Assembly: GCA_026397395.1 (NCBI GenBank) | Contig: JAPLUV010000015.1 | Coordinates: 1-64,000, forward strand | Source of the DNA: a candidate division SR1 bacterium | Lineage (GTDB): Bacteria > Patescibacteriota > Gracilibacteria > Absconditabacterales > Absconditicoccaceae | Length of the DNA stretch: 64,000 bases | Reading direction: 5' to 3' | Part shown: positions 38,031-49,389 of the stretch, piece by piece | Numbering within the stretch: position 1 is the first letter of the stretch | Layout of the letters: each line of letters begins with the position of its first letter | The notes under the pieces: model-generated | Seen by the model: the letters and a program-made list of their open reading frames with translations, nothing else | What the model was told of the DNA's origin: nothing | Databases searched by the model: none | Program-made: the position numbers and the translations under genes

Positions 38031-40712
38031 ATGGCATTTACTCCAGCGATTGAGCAGTATATCGAGGTCAAAAGACAATACGCCGACTGTATTCTGTTTT
38101 TTCGTATTTGAGATTTTTATGAGACCTTTTTTGAAGATGCGAAAACCTGTAGTAAAGTCTTAGATTTAATTCTTACAAGTAAAAATAAAAACGCTGAAGA
38201 TCCTGTGCCAATGGCTGGGATTCCCTTTCATAGCGTCGATAAATATATTCCGAAGTTAGTTGCTCATTGATATAAAGTAGCTATTGCAGAACAAACCTCT
38301 GACCCAATTCCTGGGAAGATTGTTTCGAGAGAGGTAACCCAGATTATCACGCCTGGAACCTACGTCCACGAACAGAAAAAAACGACGAATTATATGCTGA
38401 GTATCCATTTTAAACCGTATAAAGATGGGCAAAGCTATCATATTGCGCGAGGCGATTTTTCGCTGGGAGAATATCGAACCAGAAGTTTCGCAGATATTGC
38501 TGAGATGCAGAAGTTTATCCTGACGATTAAACCAAGTGAAATTATTTTTGATATTGATTTCACAGATAAAGAATTGGTTAAGACGCCACTCCAGCAATAT
38601 CTGAAATGTTTATTTTCTATTTATGAAGTGCCCTTTGATGCAGAACATTTTTTGTTAACGATGACGCAAGTGCAGAGCTTAGCAAGCTTTGGAAAAGCGT
38701 TGGATGAAGGCAGACTCGGAGCCACTACTCTGCTCTTGAATTATATCGCCCATACACAAAAAATGCAATTGAAAAATATTGCAAAAATTTCTTTACACTC
38801 ACAAGATCACTTAGTTTTGCTCGATGACGTGACGATAAAAAATTTGGAAATCTTTACTTCTAGTTATGAAAATAGTGAAAAATATTCGTTAATTTGAATT
38901 CTAGATAGAACGCAAACTGCAGGTGGATCCAGACTCCTCCGCTATCTCTTAATGAACCCAACGAACACGCTGGCCGAACTCGAAAACAGACTGAAGCATA
39001 TCTCGTATTATCTTGCAGAAGATATGATTTGCCCGCAGATGACTGGACTTGATACACATAGAATTCATGCTATTTTGAATAATGTTTCTGATATTCCGAA
39101 ACTGATGACGATGATCTTATACAAGAAATTAACACCATCGCTCTTTATCAAGCTCAGAGCCACACTCAGCATATTTTTTGAAAACTCATTATTACTCAAA
39201 GAACTTATACGCTTATGATTGAGCGAGGAAAATAAAAATGATGTATTGCATGTGTACAATCATTTACAGCAACTCTTGAAAAATGATGAAGATTATCGCG
39301 AGGACATTGATTTCATTCGCGATGGCTATAATGAAAAAATTGATGAATTGAGAAAGATTGCATATCATAGTGATGAACTATTGTTACAATATCAACAAGA
39401 ACTCAGTCAAAAAAGTGGAGTGAATAATGTGAAATTAAAATACGTCATGAATCAATGATATTTTATTGAAATTACGAATAAAGATATTACGCAATTTGAG
39501 CATGCACTTTTTGATGAAGCACACGGTACGAACAAAGACAAGTTTGACGTGTTGAGAAGAAATACGCTGAAAGGTGGTCAGAGATATGTGTCTCCGTATT
39601 TGGATACAATCCAGTCGCAAGTATTGAGTGCAAAAGATGATTTAGTGAGCAGAGAATTTTTGTTGTTACAAGATGCCAAAGAAAAAGTCTCACAGATTAG
39701 TAAATCGTTAACGGCATTTGCTGAGATTATTGCCTGGCTTGATGTCTATAGTGCTCATGCCTTATTAGCAAAGGAAAAAAACTTTAACAAACCTGAATTT
39801 ACGAATAACGTACAACTTTCCATTATCGATGGAAGGCATCCCGTGATCGAAGAATTTTTACCACGCGATCTTCAATTCATCCCGAATGATTTGAAAATGA
39901 TGGATGATAGCACAGACGATAATGACTGATTTTTACATATCGTTACTGGGCCAAATATGTGAGGTAAGTCCACTTATTTAAGGCAGAATGCCTTGATTGT
40001 CTTGATGGCGCATTGTGGATTATTTGTTCCCGCTAAAGAAGTAAAATTATGACTCGTCGATGCAATCTTTGCACGTGTGTGAAGTGGCGATGTCATTGCA
40101 AAAAACCAATCTACGTTCATGACAGAAATGATCGAGGTCGCAAATATTTTGCACAATGCAACGAGCAAAAGTTTTATCATTTTTGATGAACTTGGGCGTG
40201 GCACTTCGACCTATGATGGACTAGCATTAACGAAAGCCATCTTGGAATATATAGCAACGCAGGTGGGAGCTAAAACGCTCATTGCAACTCATTACCACGA
40301 ACTCATTCAGTTGGAAAATTCTTTAGCCGGTGTGCAAAATTATTCCGTCAGCGTGTACGAAACAGACAAAGATGTTATTTTTATGAAAAAAATAATTAGA
40401 GGCGGAGCGGACAAAAGCTATGGAATCGATGTTGCGAAGCTTGCTGGTATTCCGAATGTGATTCTTGAAAGGGCAAAAAATAATTTGAAGACACTTCAAA
40501 ACACGAATGAGAAATGAGGAATGAAGAATGAAGAATTACCCAACTCTCAACCCTCCACAGCCGAAGGCTTCAACTTTCAACTTCCTGCCAGCGCAGGCGA
40601 TCCAAGATTTGAGAAAATTAAGCAATTTTTGCAATGATTTGACTTGAATACGATCACGCCGCTTCAGGCATTGCAATTGCTGAGTAAGGTAAAAGATGAG
40701 ATGAATAAATAA
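38031..40712 (+). CDS. mutS: DNA mismatch repair protein MutS
   Basis: An 893-aa protein with all MutS parts. The mismatch-reading FxE motif is in FFRIGDFYETFF (F29, E31; the Gly before it is UGA). The clamp and lever helices follow, then the ATPase: [14 protein letters not shown] (one P-loop Gly is UGA), Walker [16 protein letters not shown] and ATHYHEL. Near residue 825 an insert of about 40 residues (from about 40500 to 40610) is coded by intergenic-type repeat DNA, including a CCTGCCAGCGCAGGCG palindrome. The C-terminal [20 protein letters not shown] is normal. Recognises mismatches and recruits MutL, not seen here. Confidence 0.93.
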
Positions 40713-40739
40713 TTTTTATTTACAATTTTGATACAAGAA

Positions 40740-41552
40740 ATGCCAAGTTTAGATTGCATGCAAAACACTATTCATGATTGGATTATGAGAACTCCTGAGA
40801 AATATTTTTCTCCTTGGGGCATAGTAGATAAAGCCAAAAAAGAAACCAAAGAATTATTTGATGCTACGAAAATTTTCACAGACAACGAAATAAAAATTGG
40901 TTGTGTTGAGAGTTCTTATGCAGCCGGAATGAAGTATAGGCAAGAATGAAATCTTGCTATCGCCGATATTTTATTGAAAGATATTCCTTTGACAAATATT
41001 TCTCAACGACAAACAGCACATCAGGAAAAATTAGCGGAGCTTAATTACGATGTAGAATTAGAGCTTGGTGATGTGTTTTTTGCTATATGTTGCCTAAGTA
41101 ATGTCTATGATGTTTCATCCAAAGAAACTTATGAACATTTGGTTCAAAGCAGAAAAGAAAAGTCGAGAAGCAAGATAGATTCCTTTATAGCAAAACATAT
41201 ATATGCTGCTCTACCAATCCATTTTGATAATGCATGACGATCTGGTTCTGACTATGAAGACCGCGAATATCGACCCAATAAAGTACTATTTCATCGTCTA
41301 AGAAATAACATTGAACAACTTGAAGGCATCGTCCCTACAGATAATGATGTGATATTTAGAGATCATAAACGCGATCGAGTCATTATTGATCCCACAACTA
41401 AAAAAAGATTAATGACTCCCATTGCAGAGATTATCGATAATCTTATCGATATGGCGCATAGATATGATTTTACTCTAGAAGATGCAGGCACTGCAGTGAT
41501 GGAAAAAAATAATGGAAGAGAATCGCGTGGATATAAGAAAGAAGTAAAATAA
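40740..41552 (+). CDS. MazG-like nucleotide pyrophosphohydrolase-related protein
   Basis: A 270-aa protein. All-alpha MazG-type metal-binding pattern: EETK-type KKETKELFD near residue 38 (ExxE) and LELGDVFFAICCLSN near residue 105 (ExxD). A second helical part near the C-terminus repeats part of the fold (PIAEIIDNLIDMAHRYDFTL, then AVMEKNNGRESRGYKKE, which resembles the MazG C-terminal KN..R motif). Two UGA-Gly codons. It would hydrolyse NTPs to NMP and pyrophosphate. ATG 40740 chosen; TTG 40728 is in frame. Just downstream of mutS. Confidence 0.65.
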
Positions 41553-41591
41553 AAAACTCACATAATAATTAATTCAAAAACGCAAAATAAA

Positions 41592-41945
41592 ATGACAGAA
41601 AAAAAAATCAAACGAATGAGCAAAAAAACGCTCGACAAAAAAATTGCTGAATATACTGAGCAATTACAAGCACTTGGCTGGAAAGGCCATTTGGGAAGTA
41701 TTATCTACGGAGCGAAGAATTATGGACATCGCTATGAGAACAAAGTTTGGAAAAACTCTGTAGTAAGGACCACTCCTATGAATTGCTTTGCTGCAATCGC
41801 ATGGGAAAGCCCTGCGTTAATTATTCAGCTTATTAATAACGATAAGCTTGAAAGTTTTCTCAGGATCGTTTCTCAATTAGCCATGTGTCTGGAAGTTTCT
41901 CTCCCTAGAGAGACAAAACTCTATGACAAAACAAACTCTATTTAA
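41592..41945 (+). CDS. Hypothetical protein, 117 aa
   Basis: ATG 41592 to TAA 41943-41945, no UGA. Very basic N-terminus (MTEKKIKRMSKKTLDKKIAE), then a GWKGHLGSIIYGAKNYGHRY stretch and a hydrophobic helix near 75-105. It could bind nucleic acid. Followed by a perfect terminator shared with the convergent pseudouridine synthase gene. No family recognised. Confidence 0.6.
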   Translation: MTEKKIKRMSKKTLDKKIAEYTEQLQALGWKGHLGSIIYGAKNYGHRYENKVWKNSVVRTTPMNCFAAIAWESPALIIQLINNDKLESFLRIVSQLAMCLEVSLPRETKLYDKTNSI

Positions 41946-41960
41946 TTATCATTTAATATT

Positions 41961-41986
41961 AAACCCGAGAGATCGGGTTTTTTCTA
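41961..41986. terminator. Bidirectional terminator
   Basis: AAACCCGA / TCGGGTTT 8-base stem with a GAGA loop, followed by TTTTT. It lies between two convergent genes; the TAG of the minus-strand gene is at 41984. Confidence 0.8.
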
Positions 41987-42682
41987 TTCCTGCACTTTTA
42001 CTAATTTCCAGTGAGCATTTTTTAAATTCCCCAAGGTATATTTTCCTTCGCGAATGCGTTGTAAATCCGTGACATTGTAGCCGAGCTTCTTAAACATTCT
42101 GCGGATGTGTCTGTTTTTTCATTCAGCTAAAATAACGTTGTAGAAAAATCATTTCCCTCTGCGAAATTTATTTGCGAGAACTTTCACTGCTTTCAACATA
42201 TCGTCACCTTCTTTGACACCAGTGATGCATTCAGCTTTCGCTTTAGGTCATAATTGTCTGTCGAGTTCTACGACATATTCTTTTTGGATGCCGAAGCTCG
42301 GATGTTCAAATTCGTGCACCAATTTCGGATCGTCCGTCATCAGGAGCAAACCATGTGACTCCTTATCCAGCCTTCCTATGTAATACCATTTCTGATATTC
42401 AAATGGCAATAATTTGTATATGGTCTGACAGTGTGGATCTGCTTTGGATACCACATAGCCTTTGGGTTTGTTGAATAATAAAATTTGTGCTGGCTTGTCC
42501 AAGGGTTTGAGCTTGGCTTCATCGTTCTTGCCTTGGATCTTGATCGTATCGCCTTCTTTGATTTCTGTCGTGTAAGACTCTACTTTTTCTCCATTGACGG
42601 AAATTTTCCCCTCTTTGATAAGCAAAGTGAGTGTCCTACGTGGGATACCGTTGGTCTTTTGAAGATATTCTAATAAGCGCAT
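41984..42682 (-). CDS. RsuA/RluB-family pseudouridine synthase
   Basis: A 232-aa protein. An S4 domain covers about 1-55 (MRLLEYLQKTNGIPRRTLTL). The catalytic Asp lies in YIGRLDKESHGLLLMTDD near residue 105. The C-terminal motif is AEGKNRHIRRMFKKLGYNV, with its Gly encoded by UGA. It converts a uridine in rRNA to pseudouridine. Which rRNA site is unknown; RluB, RluE, RluF and RsuA share this layout. Ends inside the bidirectional terminator. Confidence 0.88.
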
Positions 42683-42718
42683 ATATCGTTGTAATTAAAT
42701 AAATGGTTTATCTGTTTA

Positions 42719-42757
42719 CCTGTCTGCCGATTTATCCGCCGTGGTGGACAGGCAGGT
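42719..42757. repeat. Diverged CCTGCC palindrome
   Basis: CCTGTCTGCC and GGACAGGCAGG arms around TTTATCCGCCGTGGT. Member of the window-wide CCTGCCTGCCGG family. Confidence 0.55.
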
Positions 42758-42884
42758 CGGGAAACTATTTATTGGGCCGGCCGAATTCCAGATTCCAATT
42801 TTTGAATAATCAAGAAAAAGAGACATCTCTCGATCCCCCTTTTATCTTTTTGAACTAGGATTTCAATCCATCTTTGATGGAGAA

Positions 42885-43112
42885 TTATTCTGCAGTTGCT
42901 GGTGTAGTTGTTGTAGTAGTTGGAGTAGTTGCTGGTGTTGTTGTAGTTGTTGTAGTTCCTGTGTCTGCAGTTGTAGTTGCAGTTGTGTCTACTACTGGTG
43001 CTTCTACTACAGCGCCATTTTCAGGTGTAACTTCTGGAGTTGCAGATCCACAACCAGCCAAAAGGGCAACGCTAGCTCCAAGAGCAGCCAAAGCTAATAG
43101 GTTCTTTTTCAT
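42885..43112 (-). CDS. Small Thr-rich lipoprotein, 75 aa
   Basis: Signal peptide MKKNLLALAALGASVALLAG with lipobox LLAGC (Cys21), then a 54-residue low-complexity Thr/Ala/Pro/Val region with TTTTTTTPATTPTTTTTTPA. Lgt (14594-15436) would lipidate it. It may be a surface spacer and, if glycosylation exists in this organism, a likely target. No UGA (few Gly). The 5'-UTR contains TATATAAAA-like boxes on the minus strand. Confidence 0.75.
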   Translation of the reverse strand: MKKNLLALAALGASVALLAGCGSATPEVTPENGAVVEAPVVDTTATTTADTGTTTTTTTPATTPTTTTTTPATAE

Positions 43113-43202
43113 AACGAACGGTATTTAACTATATAAAAAACGTGTAGCCCGTATATACCAAAAATTTTATCTATTGCAAGTCTTTTTGCTCTAAAGATTT
43201 CT

Positions 43203-43276
43203 TTGACAAGACGAAGCAAAAAAGTATAAAAATCCATATACAAGACGGCGAATCTTCTATCCGATGTAAACATCGG
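43203..43276 (+). promoter_or_regulatory. Promoter and 5'-UTR hairpin of the 719-aa gene
   Basis: TTGACA, 16 bases, TATAAA at 43203-43230. A perfect CCGATGT/ACATCGG stem with an AA centre follows at 43261-43276, 37 bases before the ATG. Confidence 0.65.
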
Positions 43277-43312
43277 CTGATTGTCGCGTGTTTTACTATC
43301 CCCCTAGACAAT

Positions 43313-45472
43313 ATGGAATCAAACCAAAACATATATATCATTAGAAATTATCAGAGATTTTTTGTCTTTGTTGCTAAATACTTGTTTCTCTTGCTAGCTA
43401 TCGTAATAGCTGGATTTTTCTTTCATAAAATATTTATAGGGACTGCCTGATCTGGCAGTGTAAATGATGCTTTTATCCTCCAGAGGACTAAGCTTATTGC
43501 TACCTTTGAAAAATTCCTTAGCAAAACAGTTCAGGACAACGACCTCCAAATATATATCCTTCAATGACCATTATTGAGTCAAAACAATTTCCTTGTATCA
43601 CAAGACAATCTTGTAAGCTACAAATGATTTGTTGTTCCTAGAAATTTTACGATTGATACTACCGTTCCTCTTCAGCAAGCAGATTATTTTGGACATACTA
43701 CATATACGACAGGAGAGCTGGCACTTTTTGTAAACAATGTTGTCCTCGTTTCTCAAGACAATGCTTCGCATACCATTCAAAATACCCAGATTCCTCTCAA
43801 TGGCGGTTTGATCTCTACGTTTAATCTTAGTTGTATGCAAGAGAATAAATTATATCCCAAGACTTGTCTCTATTATCTCAATGACTTCTTGGAGAGCTTT
43901 TTTGTCTACCATCTCAATGCTGATTATGCGGGGCTTCAGAAGATTTTTGATGCAACTACCCAACCAGCATATCGTACCCGTTTCTGTGATGGCATGAAAA
44001 AGTACCTCCTCTATACTAATGACACAGATAAACAACTTAGCCCTATATTTGATCAATGTGGCTCGTGATATATGGAGTTATATAAAAGAATGGGGTTCTT
44101 CGTAGCTATTCAACAACAATTAACTGATAAATACATCTCTGCTGATGTATATAAAGACCAGATTCTTAACGCATATAAATTACTTTCTTATCAACAAATA
44201 TTGTACCAAGATTTTCAAGAACTCAAAATCAGTAAAAATGAATATACGCTTTATCTCGACTATGTTCAGGAGCTCATCAAACGTCATGGATTGTCACAAT
44301 TTTATCTCGATGAACTGTATCGATACAATACCTACTATTTGAAACCAACACTCCTCACTACTCGTTATGATCGTCGCCGAGCAAGTATCAAGGAAAATGA
44401 AATTATGCAGGTTGTCAAAACCATTGATACTATCAATATAGGAGATATGTTATCCAATGCTTCAGGACTTATACTACTAGTAAGTAATCCTTCACTCGTT
44501 CAGTCTTCTACCGCTCCTCCACCAGCTACTGTACTGAGCATGCAAGACCAGATAGCCAAAAAGATAGCTGCCATTAGTTACTTCACTGTTTCACAATCAA
44601 CTATCAATAATGATACTGTCGAAGCACAAGGATATTTTATTGTCAACAACCAAAAGATTGCTAGCAAGATCCAAATGATTTATCGTAATGATAGCTTCGT
44701 AATCAAACAGGTAGAGCTTACTAATTATGCAGAACTTAGCACCGTGTTACAATGATTAATTAAGACGAGAGATACTACGCTAGGAGAATTCTTCGTCGCA
44801 TTGAGTAAAAATTTGCCGCTGTATACTACTACTTCAACCCCCATCATCGACCTCAGCAATCTTTGTACGCAAATTCGTCAATTGGAATCATGACTAGCTA
44901 TGCAAGTATCTACCTGTACACAAGATGTGATCGTAATCAGCAAAATGATCAATGGTGCTTCTGTTACCTACTCATTCTTATTGCAAAATTATCTTCCGAC
45001 AAATATTACTGTTTCTGATACTAACCTGCAAAAGGCAGTCGAAAACGCTGTCAAGCAAGACAACTACAATCCCAAATCACTCGCCGAATCCATTCAGTTT
45101 GTTTTGTCTGTGAAATCTGATGCACCTGTAGTTCATGCAGGATCAACCAATACGCTGCTAACATTAGATGATTTTCAAAATTTTCTTGGCATCACTGCTA
45201 ATGATATTGCAGAAAAAAATGCTGTCATTCTTGTAGATTTTACCGTGCAATGAGTCGATTTTATTGCCAGCTATGATGTGACGAAACATACTATTGTTGC
45301 ACTCTATTTCAAAGATATTATTAGTGGTGGACAGCCATTACCGATCAAGACATTTAGTCTAATTCTTGATGATACAAATCAAATCATTATCGACAGCTTC
45401 ACACAAGATCCACTGAGTTATATAAAGGCTATCGATTTGACTGCATGGAAAAATTACTCGAATAAGAAGTAG
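43313..45472 (+). CDS. Large membrane-anchored extracytoplasmic protein, 719 aa
   Basis: One N-terminal helix (residues about 17-38, FFVFVAKYLFLLLAIVIAGF) preceded by a short cytoplasmic part and followed by a 680-residue outside region. Cysteines occur in pairs (NLSCMQENKLYPKTCLYYL, NLCTQIRQ...STCTQD), consistent with disulfides. A Pro/Ala/Ser linker (SSTAPPPATVLSMQ) separates two parts near residue 400. Seven or eight UGA-Gly codons. No family recognised; the overall design is that of a surface or secretion-associated scaffold. Own promoter upstream. Confidence 0.7.
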
Positions 45473-45521
45473 TAGTAAGACATAAGTAGAAAGTAGTAAG
45501 TATATTCAACTGGAACTACTC

Positions 45522-45576
<55 letters not shown>

Positions 45577-45583
45577 CCCAAAG

Positions 45584-45892
45584 ATGTACAAAAGATTTAC
45601 GATAGAAGAATTACAGACCGTACAAAATAATTTTGTCAGTAATTTTTATGCTATTGTCAAAAAAGAACATTGTACGATGTCGATTGATTTTTTCAAAAAA
45701 ATATTTAGAGAAGGCAATGATGTATATTATTTTAATAGATGAGAAGCTGTATTTAGATTTTGTAAGGAAGATAATGAAGATCTTATCCTTATGGATGAAA
45801 AAGAAAAAGTACAGGTAGTCTTGGATGAAGTAAGTAAAAGAAGTTTTCAAAATATTATCAAAAACTGGACTCATTTCAAGAATGAACCTTAA
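45584..45892 (+). CDS. Hypothetical protein, 102 aa
   Basis: ATG 45584 to TAA 45890-45892, with one UGA-Gly (FNRGEAVFRF). Mixed alpha/beta and charged (MYKRFTIEELQTVQNNFVSN; DEKEKVQVVLDE). No family recognised. Immediately preceded by the TATACTT tandem array and followed 8 bases later by the exonuclease gene. Confidence 0.55.
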
Positions 45893-45900
45893 GCACTATC

Positions 45901-46533
45901 TTGTGAAAAAAATATCTGGTATATGATATAGAAACAACAGGAAGCCTCGATGATCTTTCTCAGATGAAATTTACAGTAGCATATGCTATGGAACCCAATG
46001 ATCAGCACAAGATGACCTATGAATATATCGGTATAGAAAATCTCCAAGAGTTTGTACAACAAATGCTGGACTTCGATGGTTATATTGTTGGATACAATAA
46101 TATTTATTTTGACAATCCTGTCTGTATTTTTAATACAGGAAGAAGCGCAGAAGATTTACAGAAATTAAATGAAAAAAGTATCGATCTCTATGTGCTCATC
46201 CATACCTTAACGGGCAAAAGAATGTGATTGAATAAAGTCTCTGAAGCACTCGTTGCGGTAAGTAAAACTTTGGAATCGGGAGCTGAATGAGAAGTCCTCT
46301 ATCAGAAATATATCGAATCTGGTGATGAAAAATTTTTGGAAGAATTGAAACAGTACTGTAAAAATGATGTAAGAATGACGGCTCTTGTTCTCCTCTATCT
46401 CATGTATTTCAAAAAAGTATTTATGGAATGAGAGGAAGTAACGTTTACGCTAGAAGATGTGATTAACAAGGCTAATCGTGAGATCAAAGAAAGTACAGCG
46501 GGAGGAAGAACTGCACAAAATATTTTTGAATAA
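45901..46533 (+). CDS. Predicted 3'-5' exonuclease (RNase H-like, DEDD type)
   Basis: A 210-aa protein starting at TTG 45901, with UGA as codon 2 (MGKKYLVYDIETTG). Exo I is YDIETTG; exo II is GYIVGYNNIYFDNPV; exo III is YCKNDVRMTALVLLYLMYF, so the four acidic DEDD residues are present. It resembles the YprB/RNase H-like predicted exonuclease group. UGA-Gly at KRMGLNK and two later sites. The first ATG is at 45964, after the Exo I motif, so a non-ATG start is likely. Confidence 0.7.
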
Positions 46534-46722
46534 AAGAATGGAGGTAATGTATTCCGGACTACCGGAATATAATGTATGGTAATGTCGCTTCGCTGTAATG
46601 TATTGCGACACATTACAACACATTACTATCCATTACATGAACCTGCCTGCCGGTAGGCAGGCGAAGTGAATACATCACATAAGCAAAGCGATTCTTTTAC
46701 ACAATAACAAGTCCATCCCTTC
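46534..46722. repeat. Cluster of palindromic repeats
   Basis: ATTCCGGACTACCGGAAT, TGTAATGTATTGCGACACATTACA and CCTGCCTGCCGGTAGGCAGG (46642-46661) fill the gap between the exonuclease and the methyltransferase genes. No gene seen. Confidence 0.65.
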
Positions 46723-47490
46723 ATGACTATTCAGAACGATCTCAAACAATTTTACGATGCAGAAGCAAAAAAATATGCACAGACGAGAGAAAAATTTCGA
46801 TCTGATGCAAAAGTTTTTCTCGATGAAATACAGCAAAGTGAACAAAAGACTATTAAAATATTGGAGTTTGGATGTGGATCTTGAAGACTGCTTAAAACAC
46901 TAAAAACTATCAAAGGAAAAAAAATCGACTATATCGGCATTGATTTATCCAATGAACTTTTGAAGATTGCAAAGAAGCAAATTACGGTAAAAGATACACA
47001 TATTTCTGCAACATTTGTCTGTGATGATATCACAAATGCGATTAAAAATTATAAACAAGAATCGTTTGATTATATTATCGGGATTGCGAGCTTCCAACAT
47101 ATTCCTACGAAGAAAGAAAGATTCTATCTGATGAAAAATTTCTATAGACTGCTTCGTTACGATGGCAAAATTCTAATGACGAATTGGTCTTTCTCGTCAC
47201 GATTTTTGTCTAAATTTCAACACGAGATGATGAGAGCAATTTTGAAATATGTTATTTCTCGGGGTAAAAAAGAATGGAATACGATTATGATTCCATGGAT
47301 CGCGCAGCGCCAGACTTTTTGGAGATTGTATCATATTTTTACTCGCAAGGAATTACTGGCGCTGCATGTGCTCTCCGGCTTTTCGGTAGAAAAAATAACG
47401 TATTTAAATACGAAAGGCGATGAAACAAGCGAACGAAGACAATCAAAAAATACGTTGACGATAGCTCAGAAAAAAGTTTTTGTAGATTAA
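46723..47490 (+). CDS. SAM-dependent methyltransferase (Trm9/ALKBH8-like)
   Basis: A 255-aa class I methyltransferase. It opens with the helix LKQFYDAEAKKYAQTRE, then motif I LEFGCGSGRLL (the second motif Gly, after GS, is UGA), YIGIDLSNELL, the SFDYIIGIASFQHIPTKKER active-site region, and ILMTNWSFSSRFL. The C-terminal half keeps the Trm9-like IMIPWIAQ...FTRKELLAL region. It may methylate a tRNA wobble base or another small target. One UGA only. Confidence 0.78.
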
Positions 47491-47524
47491 TACCATGAAG
47501 CACTTTTATTTTGTAATATACAAC

Positions 47525-48076
47525 ATGAAAAAATTATTAACCCTCACGTCTCTCCTTGCGATTGTTTTCTTGGCTGGTTGTGGAACTAAAACAGCAACAA
47601 CTACTCCTAGCACGACAACGACAACAGCGAGCACAACACAAACCTTTGATGGAACTGGATTTAGCATCCAATATCCTACTGCACGAACTGTCAAAGAAAA
47701 TGTCTATGGAGCATCCGTTATGTTTTTCTCTCCCCAATTATCAGGCGATCAATTTAGAGAAAATGTCGGTATCGTAACTGAGATATTACCAACTGATATG
47801 GCAATCGCAGATTACTATACAAGTATCAAAGCTCAGTTAACAAACATGATCAAAGATTATCAAGAATTGAGCAATGAAGATATTACCATTGGTGATGTCA
47901 CTGCGAAGAAAATTGTCTATGTTGGCACGCAAAGTAATTATAAATTGAAATGGATGCAAGTGCTTGTCATCAAAAACAAAGTTGCTTATGTTATCAATTA
48001 TACAGCTAGCGCAGCTACCTTCGATCAGTTTAGCAAAGAAGCTGATGCGATGGTCAAGAGTTTTGTTTTGAAGTAA
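47525..48076 (+). CDS. Lipoprotein with a PsbP/DUF1795-like domain
   Basis: A 183-aa protein from ATG 47525 (MKKLLTLTSLLAIVFLAGC), a lipobox with Cys19; the upstream in-frame ATG 47495 would spoil the signal peptide. A Thr-rich linker (TTTPSTTTTTASTTQ) leads to a domain that starts FDGTGFSIQYPTA and ends FDQFSKEADAMVKSF, as in the PsbP/MOG1-type family. Surface anchored by Lgt action. The linker resembles that of the small lipoprotein at 42885-43112. No UGA. Terminator after it. Confidence 0.78.
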   Translation: MKKLLTLTSLLAIVFLAGCGTKTATTTPSTTTTTASTTQTFDGTGFSIQYPTARTVKENVYGASVMFFSPQLSGDQFRENVGIVTEILPTDMAIADYYTSIKAQLTNMIKDYQELSNEDITIGDVTAKKIVYVGTQSNYKLKWMQVLVIKNKVAYVINYTASAATFDQFSKEADAMVKSFVLK

Positions 48077-48178
48077 AAGATATATCTATACCGAACGGCT
48101 TTCGGTATACCTCTCGCATCCAAAAAAACTTCGTTTCACTAGCTTTTTTGGTGGTCGAGAAATATTTTCAGGAAGTGC

Positions 48179-48207
48179 AAAACCGCCTTATACAAGACGG
48201 TTTTTTT
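48179..48207 (+). terminator. Rho-independent terminator
   Basis: AACCGCCTT / AAGACGGTT stem with one mismatch and a TATAC loop, followed by seven T in total. Confidence 0.65.
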
Positions 48208-48224
48208 GCATTGGTTAGTACTTT

Positions 48225-48545
48225 TTACGCGTGCGCTTTGAATTTTGAAAGATCAAATACGTCAACATAGTTAATTCGAAACGCTAGGCTGTGTTCAGCA
48301 CCAGGTGCTATTATACAGCTTCCGCAAGGAGCAGGACATAGGTCGATATTCTGCTTACAATGATCTGGAGTAAGAAACTCCATTCTAGTAGAACCCCTTT
48401 CCTTTTTTACAGGAAATTTCATCATTCTTGCTCCGTATTCAGATTGTTGTTTTAATTGAGATTCATTGATTATTCTCCCTGAAAAATCAATTTCCTCGAT
48501 TTTTTCAGATCCTTCGTAAGGATCTACTTTAATTGTAATTGCCAT
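48225..48545 (-). CDS. Hypothetical protein with a four-Cys cluster, 106 aa
   Basis: ATG 48545 to TAA 48225, no UGA. Residues 62-77 contain HCKQNIDLCPAPCGSC, four cysteines and a His that could bind zinc or an Fe-S cluster. The rest is mixed and polar (MAITIKVDPYEGSEKIEEID). No family recognised. The gene ends 18 bases from the terminator of the convergent lipoprotein gene. Confidence 0.6.
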   Translation of the reverse strand: MAITIKVDPYEGSEKIEEIDFSGRIINESQLKQQSEYGARMMKFPVKKERGSTRMEFLTPDHCKQNIDLCPAPCGSCIIAPGAEHSLAFRINYVDVFDLSKFKAHA

Positions 48546-48602
48546 AAGATTAGTTGTTTGTGTAATGTATAGTATTTATTTGCTTTTTTTGTTAACTACT
48601 GG

Positions 48603-48830
48603 TTAGCTGAGGTATCGTGGTTCCCCTAGTTCCAATGTTATTCTCTTGATTTCTGCCATTGCTATTTTGTCTTGGTCAGTGTGTTCGTGAGTTTCGAAAA
48701 GTGTAGCTTGTAACTCGCTTCTCTGATTTACAAGTATTTTTCTTTGTTCGTCAGAAAGAGATATGTTTCATACATTTACTGTATTTTGAACTCCTTTTTG
48801 TCCCTCTGGGAATGTAGTTTGTTCTTCCAT
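48603..48830 (-). CDS. Small hypothetical protein, 75 aa
   Basis: ATG 48830 to TAA 48603, one UGA-Gly at residue 21 (NTVNVGNISLSD). Charged and helical (SDEQRKILVNQRSELQATLF, QDKIAMAEIKRITLELG), probably cytoplasmic. It is split by the UGA under the standard code. In the same direction and 57 bases upstream of the Cys-cluster gene. Function unknown. Confidence 0.55.
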
Positions 48831-48913
48831 GATAGTATATTGCTAAAGTAAAATTCATATTTTATTATTGTGATTCTTATACATATTTTGTATGTAAAGT
48901 CAATACATTATCA

Positions 48914-49360
48914 TTAGCTCAACGCTCGCATAAAAATAGCGGATGTTTGGCCAACATTGATAGATTCTTTGATGCCTTTCATCGGTACATAAACCACGTG
49001 ATCAACAGTCTTTAATGTAGGAGACAAGACTCCGTCCACCTCATTTCCAAACACGACAGCGACATCAGAAATATTTTTTTTGGAAAATTCAGAAAGAGTA
49101 ATTGCTTCCGGTGTGATTTCTGCGGCGATAATGATGCAGTTATTTTTCTTCGCCTCGTTCATAGCGTCCGCGGTGCTATCAAATTGTCTGATACCGACTG
49201 TCTCCTCTGCTCCGAGCGATGTTTTGATAACTTTCTTATTATCCACTGGCGATGGCGTATAACCACTAAGTCGTACTTGCCAACCCAGCGCATCGGCGGT
49301 ACGGATGATGTTGCCGACATTGTATGCAGAGCGAATATTTTCTAATATTACTATCTTCAT
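48914..49360 (-). CDS. SpoU/TrmH-family RNA 2'-O-methyltransferase
   Basis: A 148-aa SPOUT-fold methyltransferase lacking an N-terminal substrate domain. Motif 1 NIRSAYNVGNIIRTADA, motif 2 VVFGNEVDGV and motif 3 VYVPMKGIKESINVGQTSAI are all present and form the knot. It methylates a ribose in tRNA or rRNA; the minimal length suggests a TrmL-like or a lineage-specific target. No UGA in 148 codons. TAA stop. Confidence 0.87.
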   Translation of the reverse strand: MKIVILENIRSAYNVGNIIRTADALGWQVRLSGYTPSPVDNKKVIKTSLGAEETVGIRQFDSTADAMNEAKKNNCIIIAAEITPEAITLSEFSKKNISDVAVVFGNEVDGVLSPTLKTVDHVVYVPMKGIKESINVGQTSAIFMRALS

Positions 49361-49389
49361 TTTCTAACGCAAATGACATAAAACATTTT